NCBI RefSeq assembly: GCF_036588685.1
Contig: NC_086384.1
Span: forward strand, 56,028,945 to 56,092,944
Reading direction: 5' to 3'
Source of the DNA: Mytilus trossulus
Lineage: Eukaryota > Mollusca > Bivalvia > Mytilida > Mytilidae
Length of the DNA: 64,000 nt
Below, piece by piece: positions 55,497 through 64,000 of this stretch; positions within the stretch are counted from its first letter, which is position 1; each line of letters begins with the position of its first letter. A program made the position numbers and the translations under genes. A model generated the notes under the pieces. That model did not search any database. It was not told the DNA's origin and saw only the letters and a list, made by a program, of their open reading frames with translations.

Positions 55497-56958
55497 GATG
55501 AGACAAGACAAGACAAGACAAATACTTTATTAGAGTCTCACCTCAAAATTGACATACATTTATACATTTATAAAATTACAGTAATATTTAAAACAACATG
55601 AGCCACTCTAAAAAGAGTTATGAGAGACTATAAAATTTCTACAAAACACATTATTATCTACAATTATATAAAATACCTTTTCTTTTTAATAATACATCAT
55701 AGCAGATTTTGGCTAAAAAGTAACACACATTTTCATCAGTGAATAAAAATTTGAATTTATCATCATCAGACAAATTAACAAAATCACAATTAAAAGAGCT
55801 AGCATGTCTAAATAAAATAGCTCGCAAATCTGCATATACTGGGCAGTTAATTAACACATGTTTCTCATCTTCAATAAAGTTATTTTTCTTACATTGCTCA
55901 TTAAAACATAATCTATTGTCAACCATAATGCCTTCATATCGGCCAGTTTCTATTCTCAGAGGTGCAACACCACATCTAAATTTAGCATATGCACTCTTAT
56001 ATTTTCCAGGCATATTAACACATAAATATTTTTCTCTATTAAAACATTGCTTAAACATTCTATACGTTCGCAATTTACTTCTTTCATTGTACATTAAGTC
56101 AGAGTACCACTTCTCTTTATATCTACAAAAATTTTCCTTTTCAATTTGTTTAATTGTATTTTTATCAATAGAAAAATCAGTATTACATAAAAACTCCATA
56201 TCCATTTCTTTAAATTTCACATTGACTCTATAATTCCAATTTTTAAATTTACTATTACAGCATCTATTGCCCCATAAGAAAACCTTTTTATTAACTCTAC
56301 AATGAGACATTTTAGTAAGTCTCGACCATAATCTAAAAATACATGTCCACTGAGATATAATACTGGGCATCCAACCCATATCTCCATATAAGGCTAAGTT
56401 AGGGGTGTATTTACCCACACCCATAAAAAATCTCATTGCTCTATTTTTTACAGCATTAATACAAGAAAAATCCTGGTGACCCCAAATTGAGGCACCGTAT
56501 TCAATTACAGACATAACAAGTGTATCAAAAAGTTTTGTAAATGTATCAAATTGAAAACCTCCATTAGCTTTACATTTAGCTATTAATAAACCTAATGACC
56601 TACTTGCAGATTTAGCTACTGCCTTAGCCATACAATTGTAGTCTAAAAATTCTGACAACAGTAAACCTAGATAAGTATAACTAGGAACAATTTCCATATC
56701 ATTATTATTAAGTACAAAAGTAAAATTTGTCTTTGGTATAGACTTAGTTCTGAAATGTACAATTTTTGATTTCTCTAGAGTTACAACTAAATCATTTTTA
56801 CAACACCATATATTTAAAGTATCCAACATTTTTTGTAAATCTTTCTCATTTTCTGTTATAAATACAAGATCATCTGCATAATGCATGATGTGTGTCCATG
56901 GTAAATAAATTGATGAAAACAAATTTTCGCTATCATTTGAAAAAATAGCTATTTTCAT
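55497..56958 (-). mobile_element. Non-LTR retrotransposon, 5'-truncated, with an open RT C-terminal frame
   Basis: A 434-residue minus-strand frame (55654-56958) starts inside the RT palm. The catalytic YADD is at residues 27-30 (HYADDLVFI); next comes LEKSKIVHFRTKS, then YTYLGLLLSEF, SASRSLGLLIAK, YGASIWGHQDFS, GDMGWMP, KLRTYRMFKQC and IETGRY, and a C-terminal Cys/His knuckle (CFNEQC..H....C; HVLINC). The 3' UTR of about 125 bases has AATAAA (plus 55526-55531) and ends in TTGTC repeats (plus 55500-55522). No stop interrupts the frame, so the insertion is fairly young. The N-terminal RT and endonuclease are missing; the clade (jockey- or CR1-like) was not decided. Confidence 0.85.
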
Positions 56959-57329
56959 CTAAGTTCGGAGAACACAATTTTTTCAATAGTTGATGAGGTA
57001 TATTTTTTAATTGATCATACCAGAAAATAAATTATCCCCAGAGTAAGAAACTGTAATATTTCAGCTCTAAAATGAGTTAAACTTTATGAAAATCCATTGA
57101 CAAGTTGAGGAGAAATTAATTTTAAAAGACAATTGGTTAAAGAAAAGTCTGACTGTAGTGCTACCTTAAATAGGTTGTCTATGCTCCCTTTGGATATTTT
57201 CAAAAGATGAGATGATGTCGTAAATATGCAGACTGCATCTAAAAGTTAAGTATTATGTATTCTAATTCAAAGCCTGGTTTGCTTTGTGAGTTTTTACATC
57301 CCCACCCTTTTTAAACATTATATTGTAAA

Positions 57330-57440
57330 AAGTAAAAACACAAAAATACTGAACTCAGAGGAAAATTCAAAAATGAAAATCAAAATCAAAAGGCAAAATC
57401 AAGAGTCCAAACACATCAAACGAATGGATAACAACGTATT
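57330..57440 (-). repeat. Dispersed repeat (CAAACACATCAAACGAATGG family), inverted copy
   Basis: AAAATACTGAACTCAGAGGA, AAATCAAAAGGCAAAATCAA and ACATCAAACGAATGGATAAC; reverse complement of the 19440 and 51055 copies. Confidence 0.7.
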
Positions 57441-58067
57441 TGAAGTATTATAGATTGATTCGTACAATTACAGAAACATTTACTACTTGGAAATTTCTTT
57501 TGGCAGAAAACCATCTTTTAGAAAAGGCAACATTCAATAGTAAAATGTTAGATTATTAATCATTTGCGTACGCCATTGTTAAGTGGACGAATAATGAGAA
57601 ACAGGAAAATTGAAGTCATTACAATGTTTATCCAAGAATTTTATAAAAAAAAAAAAAACACACATCTACTTGTTTTACTTAGTACTCATAACAGGAAGCC
57701 AATATTTTTTGATGTAATGCACGTACGACGGTCATATCTTTGGTGCATGTATATCAAGTAACATCGTGTTTTTTTCTTCTTTTTAAGTTGCATCAACATT
57801 ACATTTAGGAAAAGATTGTTATCCTGAATGCCTTAGATACAAATGAATTAGTTGTTAGAACTAGTCATCGAACTAGAAAAACACCCTAATTAATTAAATA
57901 ACAAACTATTTAAGTAATATTAAAGATTATGTTGTACATCAAATTCAACAGCCAACACATTTAATCTAAAATAGGCATCTCAAGGTCACCTTCCAGTTTT
58001 TAACGATATAACCCTGGATTACTTCCTTCAAACTATAATTGCTTATGGGGTACATATACTTATAAAA

Positions 58068-58260
58068 AAGAAGATGTGGTATGATTGCCAATGAGACAAC
58101 TATCTACAAAAGACTAAACTGACACAAACATTAATAACTATAGGCCACCGTACGGCCTTCAACAATTAGCAAAGCCCATACCGCATAGTCAGATATAAAA
58201 GACCCCGATAAGACAATGTAAAACAATTCAAATGAGAAAACTAACGGCCTTATTTATGTT
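58068..58260 (-). repeat. Dispersed ~200 bp repeat, copy 6
   Basis: ATGATTGCCAATGAGACAAC, GCCACCGTACGGCCTTCAAC, CCGCATAGTCAGATATAAAA and TTCAAATGAGAAAACTAACG. Very close to the 7598 copy. Confidence 0.75.
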
Positions 58261-59560
58261 GTTTTAAACACCAATCAATTAAGTTTTGTCCATTTTACGC
58301 ATCCCAAAGGAATTTCATAAACGATAGTTTCTGACCAATCGAAACAAATCGCAGCCTCTGAAAGGATACATGGACACTTTCGTGGATATCTTTCTCATTT
58401 GAAGTCATACCACATATCCTATTTGTATATAGACCATGTTGGTTTGTCCAGTTATAAACTCCACAGCAAAGACGGACTTACCCGCATGTATCATCGGAAT
58501 CTACACAATGACAAAACGGTAAAACACAAAAAGTTGGAACTATACGGTACACTCTCGTACAGAACACAGGATTGTAGCCATTGGCTAGCAACGATGAGGG
58601 CCTTGTTACAGTTTACAGAATAGAGAATAAACGACAAATTTTACAGAATAAAAGCTCAATCATAAAAGAAGTCAAAACACATAAAGAAAAAAAAGAATAT
58701 AGCATAATGAGGTCTTAAAGTATAAAGAATAGAGAATAATAGGGGAGATTTTATGAATAAGAGAGAAAAAAATATTTAATTAAAGAAAAAACAGTGGAGA
58801 TACCCTTCATCGTTAATGAATTCAGAACAATTAAGTATTAAGAAAGTTTCTGGTCAAAGTGTCTGGCGTAATACGATAAACTAGTAACTTCACATTTCCA
58901 TCTTTTAATTGCTGTTGTATTTTTTCTTTCCGGTAGACGGGAGATAATCCAATATCAATTATGATACTTGCGGAAAATGCAGTACTAAATTATAATCCTG
59001 GTACTTTGATAACTACTTGTCAATTGATCTGGTCAATACGTTCATACAAATCAAATTACTTATCGAACAGCGGTATACTACTGTTGCCTTTATTTATCCT
59101 CCAGTGCGTGTATACACCTCGAATAATGGTATACCAACTGACCAGTCCATTAAAGTTACATTATTTTGCTAATCTTTTGATATAGTCTAGATAAGGTATA
59201 TTAATTCGATTGATTAATTGAATGGTTGATTGTTGTTTATGCAACTTTGAAACATTTACGCTATTTCATGGCGGTGGAGAAGGCAAGAACGCCGACTGGA
59301 AACCACAGACTATCTGCCGGGAAACAGACAAACATAGACAATTTAATACAAAGATTGCAGTCAGGTGCACCTGATATGTGAGGATTTCGAACTCACAACA
59401 TCAGTGTTGACAGCCAGGGTAGGGCAGTAGATATGGGTATACGAGAAGTGATTTAGAAATGATAGTAACAAAAAAATATTTGCAGATTTCTATCCCTCGT
59501 AAAATTTTCTTCTGATGAGGTATAATCTGAAACTAAACCTCATGGTAATAAATAAGCTGA
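58261..59560. other. Intergenic region, nothing recognisable
   Basis: Short open frames (58399-58623, 58961-59185) have no recognisable domain. A relic of the AGCGGTATACTACTGTTGCC family is at 59068-59095. Confidence 0.3.
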
Positions 59561-59561
59561 T

Positions 59562-59730
59562 CATAGATACCAGGATTGAAATTTTATATTTGCGCCAGAC
59601 GCGCGTTTCGTATCACAAGACTCATCAGTGACGCTATCATAAACACATGTTGAAAAGCCAAATAAATTACGGAGTTGAAGAGTATAGAGGACCAAAAATT
59701 CCTAAAAGTTTTTTCCAATTACAGCTAAGA
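59562..59730 (-). repeat. Dispersed ~170 bp repeat (CAGACGCGCGTTTCGT family), copy 2
   Basis: CATAGATACCAGGATTGAAA, GCCAGACGCGCGTTTCGTAT, AAGACTCATCAGTGACGC and AGTTGAAGAGTATAGAGGAC match 43357-43530 in the same order. Confidence 0.75.
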
Positions 59731-61550
59731 TAATCTATAACTGAGGTAGAAAAGCCTTAGTATTTGAAAAATTTAGTTTGTAAACAGTTTATTTATAATT
59801 ATGACCATATCAATGAAAATTCTGGGCTGGCGATACTCTCGGAGAATAAAAACTCCACCATCAGTGCCATCGACACAGTGGTTGTAAAGGAATAAACCAA
59901 ACTCGTAGAAGCTTTTAAATTTGAAGTTCATTTCTAAGGTTCCCAATTTTGTTTAACGGAACTAGATGACGGTCATTGGAATTCTGAAGAAAAAAATATG
60001 TGTTAAGCACACTGTTGGCAATACCATAGTTATCATTTGATAGTCATTGTTAGTCTGAAACTGGAGTAGAGTTTTGAAACCTAAAAGACCAACACTAAGA
60101 TTTACACGAACATCAAATACTGTTACTACTGGTTTAAATAGAGGAAAAGAGGACTAAATTGCGGTTACTACAATTGGAACATATCCGTTGTCATCTGTTA
60201 CAAAATTATTCCATAACAATAACCCCACTCGTTACTCTGAATACTCTGAAACCAGAAGTGTGGAAATGTCTCTGAAAGGCGTAATTTTATTTATATAAGG
60301 CAATATAGCAACCGTAAATCTTCCACAAGATTCACAATAAATATGTAAAGAACATTATAACAAAATAGTTTTATTAGCTAAATGTAGATGACATTGCAAT
60401 TTAATTAAGATAGCAAGTAAATTATGACAAATACATTTAATCGAACTTATAACATGTATACACAGAAAATAAGGATTTCAAATGAGAAAAAGGGACTTGA
60501 CATTTTGAATAATTAACAGTACTAATCATAATATCTATTCTGACAGATATTGAATATTGCATTTTTTTTTTTATAATTATGCTGTCTTCAGATATTTGTA
60601 AAAAATAAGATGGTTAGTATGAAATAAGTGGACAAATTCAATGTTTATGGAGATTTAATTGCTTTTAACTTTAAATATATATACTGCACATTTTGTTTTG
60701 ATGATGTGATATGAAATATTGCAAATATTTTTGTCTTCTTTTATAATGAAATTTTAAAACAAAAGAAATGTAAAGAACATATTTTTTGCTAGTAAATGCA
60801 ATGCAATTTTTATTTAATTCAGTTACAACCAAAATTATGTGAAAGTAATAATGAACATTTAGTAAATGCAACAATAAAATAAAAATGAATTGAAAAAAGA
60901 TACCATATATATGATACATTACATTTGGTTAACATCTGATATGATGAATAAACATGAAAAATATTTAAATTATAATTTGACCACTTTTTTTCTAGGAGAA
61001 AGATTATTTCTGGTAAACCTTTTAAACAACTGCACAAAAAAGGACATTTACATTATACATATATAATATATTAATGTTGTTAGACTTATACGCAAAGAAG
61101 CAAACAAGTAACAAATGATTGAATCGACAATCTCCTTTTTTTAATTTCTTTTAGTTAAAATTTCAGCAAAAATCAATTAAAAAAAATAATACATGTAGAA
61201 ATATATTTGTTTAAATATCAAACAGTATCAATATCAGGGTTAATCTATTTCTTTTTATTTCGTTTGCATAAAACTATAATTTCTTGTTAATTTTAGATAG
61301 AAATAATAAAACAACGGGTTTTGTTCTCTTAGCAGTTTTAATTTGTAAATGCTGGTATGGATGTATCATATGATAATCTTTGTGACATACATTATCTATA
61401 AGAATATACTTTACGTGTTCATGGCTCGCCTTACAAAATTTCAGAATATGAAATCTTATATATATAAACAACTTATATATCATATTAATAGTTATTCTTA
61501 TTCATGAAACAATTTGAGCAACACATAGGTTGTAAGTATCTATATTGATA
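59731..61550. other. AT-rich intergenic region, nothing recognisable
   Basis: No gene or named repeat found. Confidence 0.3.
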
Positions 61551-61556
61551 TATAGG

Positions 61557-61650
61557 TATAGGAAGATTTGGTATGAGTGCCAATGAGACAACTCTCCATT
61601 CAAATAACAATATAAAAGTAATCAATTATAGGTCAAGGTATTGCCTTCAA
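61557..61650 (-). repeat. Dispersed ~200 bp repeat, copy 7 (partial)
   Basis: AGTGCCAATGAGACAACTCT, CCATTCAAATAACAATATAA and ATTATAGGTCAAGGTATTGC, the same subfamily as 35940. Confidence 0.6.
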
Positions 61651-62799
61651 CACATATGTTTTATGAAATTACTTTCAAATTTAACCAAAAGTGACCAATA
61701 GCCAAACAATACCCATTCCTCATAGTGTTTCTATATCTTATTTTGTTTTATTAAATAGTTCCCCAATATTGAATTCTATTATATTTTTTTGATTGATTTT
61801 TATGAACCAGAAATAAACTGCACATTACTTCTTGTCTAAAATAATCATCAAAATATAACTTTTTCCACTTTAGTATTAAATCTCATTTCTTTTTTGAAGT
61901 GCGTTGTGATCAATTTGTGGGTAAGTTTTGAATTTTTAATAATGTTTTGAAAAACACTTAAAAAACAAAAGATGAATGTGAATACTGGTATGCTTGTTTT
62001 AAAAGCTGTTAAAAATAAGTCTACGATTGTAATTATCTGATAATAAGTAATACATGTTATAAAGCAAATAGTAAATATGAATCGTTATAACCATTGACTA
62101 CATGCCCCTCATAATTGTTAGACATATCATTTATTCACAAGTATATATATATGTATATATAGTTTTACACAAAAACGTTTATTTTTTCTTCTACACATTA
62201 CAATCATTCATAAAAGATTAAATCCTATGTTACAAAACAAAAATAAAAGCACTTTAATTAAAGTAACAGGCATTAAACCCTTTTTTGAAAAGGATTCAAA
62301 TATCACAACTCACATCCAATGTTCAATGAATTCAGGAATTCTTGTCTTTGTTCATTCACTGATATTTCTGTCATACAAATTATTACTTCAATGTTAGTTT
62401 GAGATTGAGTTGTCTTTCTTGAATTGTTTTCCGTTTGTTGATGAAACGGTGTCAAATTTACAACATAAAATTTGCATTTCATGCAAAAGTTAATATAAAC
62501 ATTATCAAAAACTATGTCTCTTGTAGCTTACAATAAACATTGTATAATTTTGCGTTTGGTCCCTTGGCCAATGTCTTTTATGCAAATGTGAAATCGATCT
62601 TCATTATTAAGTTCATTCTAATCATTTTACAGATTAATGCCGCTTTTAGTATCAATTCTGATCTCATGAACACATGTAAAGAGGCAAGGAATCATGCTTG
62701 AACTGATATTAACCCTAAAGTTCAAGCACAAAAGCTTTAGAACACGCTATAGATATTAGCACATTAACCTTTAACCAATAGAAACAGTCGTAGCACCAG

Positions 62800-63200
62800 T
62801 TATGAACTAGCTTGAACAGGATATGACACGGACCTATTCATTGGTATAATAATGTGAATGTTGCCTGAATCATCCAGTACAGGAGCACTTGGTGTTGGAT
62901 GTCCACGATATACATCTCCAGCTTCCTGTGGCGTCAAGGCGCCATTGTCATTAGAATCATTAGAGTTATTGCCCTTTTCATTTGGTTCAAATTCAAGTGT
63001 TTGTGGTGGTGCCGCGGCATCTTTCGAATCATCAAGCATGAATTTAACTTGTTCATTTTCCTCGGTTTCGTACTTATCCTGTGCTGAGCAACAAGGAAAC
63101 AAAACATCCATTACTCCTTCCTTATTTTGACGCTTTGAGCGTCTGCTAACTACACCATTTTCTAGTTGGGTTTCTGCATCAATCACAACTTCAGGATAAG
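62800..63200 (-). CDS. Death-domain protein, last exon
   Basis: 401 bases ending at the stop at 62800-62802. Encodes a linker and tail of low complexity (NSNDSNDN, TPQEAGD), with no second domain recognised. Open frames on the opposite strand are shadows. Confidence 0.75.
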
Positions 63201-63744
63201 CTAAATAGAAAAGAATTAAATAAGTAACTGTATAAGGAAATGTAAATTTAAAAAAATATTTTATCTCAAATTGATGATCTGTTACAGTAAGATGAATATG
63301 ACTTGAAACCATACACGTCTTTTAAATACATATTCTTAAGTAGCATAAAAGTTAACAGTACCATGAATGCAACTGTACCACATGCGCATCTCATGAAGTA
63401 TAATACTTCCCCTGGATATACAATTTATAATCTAATTTAAATAAAGTCAGAAAAGACAATACTGTTATGTCCCTCCCATGATGTTAATGATGTTTAAATA
63501 AAATGTAATGCAACAGAAATATCGATAGCATCAATGAGACACCATCATAATAACTCAAGCTAACCAAATAAGACACCAGATTTTTAATTACCTTCTCTAA
63601 ATTTGCTACATATTTTATAAATGATGTCCTCCCGTTTGACCTTTTTCAAGCAGGCAAACAGTTCTTCAACAGCATCACCAGCTTCCTCTCGCCATTCCCG
63701 CCAATCCTGCATGTAACCATTGATGGCATATTTGTGATCTTTGT
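62800..63744 (-). CDS. Death-domain protein, last two exons (partial gene)
   Basis: Exon 63592-63744 (acceptor TTTTCAG|ACAAAG, donor GAAG|GTAATT) and last exon 62800-63200 (acceptor CTATTTAG|CTTATC) join in frame. The first encodes YAINGYMQDWREWREEAGDA, then VEELFACLKKVKREDIIYKI, the typical last helices of a death domain (Trp pairs, then a helix ending in a hydrophobic stretch). The second gives a ~130-residue acidic, Asn/Asp-rich tail with a Cys-Cys pair (FPCCSAQDKYE) and ends VSYPVQASS. A death domain near the C-terminus suits an adaptor or a receptor of the TNFR/UNC5/ankyrin type, acting in apoptosis or immune signalling; which one cannot be told because the 5' exons are beyond the window. 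The DD N-terminal helices must be in the next exon upstream. Confidence 0.72.
63592..63744 (-). CDS. Death-domain protein, penultimate exon
   Basis: 153 bases encoding the C-terminal half of the death domain, including DWREWREEAG and LKKVKREDIIYKI. Confidence 0.75.
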
Positions 63745-64000
63745 CTGAAAATACAACAATAAGCGTGTTATAAGGATTCCTCCGTACACTGGCAGCTCTA
63801 AAGGGGTAAATACCATGGCATAACCAATTAATAAATGGAACAGTTTTGGTAATTCAAGTCAAGCTTGAACTGTTTATCTTTCCAGAATACATCATTTTAC
63901 AATTTTTGATTCGTTGTCCACTCTTTTTAGTCTTGACTGTTTTCTTTTTGAACAATGAATCGTCTTTCTTGCTTGCATCTCAGTTTTGTCCCTTTATACT

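Larger units (their letters stand above)
51265..58010. repeat. Tandem segmental duplication, unit 2
   Basis: Counterpart of 34953-44120. The promoter-side DNA is also alike (42385-42650 against 55105-55260: TAGACAT, TTTACCTACRC, AGACAAGTTT.TGTTTC, TTCTGACG.GAAAA). The LINE at 55.5-57.0 kb interrupts unit 2 only. Confidence 0.75.

Overview
This is an AT-rich, intron-rich animal sequence with no operon structure. The gene content and repeat classes point to a bivalve mollusc, most likely a mussel (Mytilus-like); this is inference. The signs are a tandem cluster of HSPA12-type HSP70 genes (a family known to be expanded in bivalves), abundant Penelope-like retroelements of the Naiad type, DIRS-like and non-LTR remnants, and many dispersed ~200 bp repeats.

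Layout. (1) 0-31 kb holds an HSPA12-like cluster on the + strand. A 3' end of one copy lies at 1-90. A complete four-exon gene lies at 9486-17344 (576 aa, all splice sites good). A fossil exon 1 broken by an insertion lies at 21037-22680. An intact but orphan last exon lies at 30253-31301. A further degenerate exon 1 sits far downstream at 49.7-50.8 kb. (2) 17.4-30.2 kb is a repeat graveyard: two Penelope-like fragments, a DIRS-like remnant, a 1.6 kb minisatellite whose period changes from 33 to 29 to 24 bp, a nearly perfect 2.8 kb palindrome with a Naiad fragment at its centre, and a non-LTR RT fragment. (3) 34.95-58 kb is a tandem duplication. Each copy carries a three-exon minus-strand gene for a small secreted or GPI-anchored Ly6/three-finger-domain protein (34953-42326 and 51265-55037) plus upstream DNA. 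Copy 1 has an almost full-length Naiad-type element inserted antisense in intron 1; copy 2 has a non-LTR element inserted upstream. (4) 58-62.8 kb shows only dispersed repeats. (5) 62.8-63.75 kb holds the last two exons of a death-domain protein (minus strand), running off the window.

The most interesting object is the Penelope-like element at about 37.0-40.6 kb. It has the permuted order GIY-YIG endonuclease, CxC linker, reverse transcriptase. In its reading frame, four UGA codons fall where relatives are expected to have cysteine and a fifth falls in the conserved LSK-PKYR motif. Sixty-one bases after its final stop there is a hairpin with the layout of a form-2 SECIS element (AUGA, 12 nt, AAA, mini-stem, UGA). 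I read this as a decayed copy of a selenoprotein-encoding retrotransposon family. Selenocysteine-containing Naiads have been reported from clams and spiders, so the type is known; the mussel family and the SECIS drawn here need checking.
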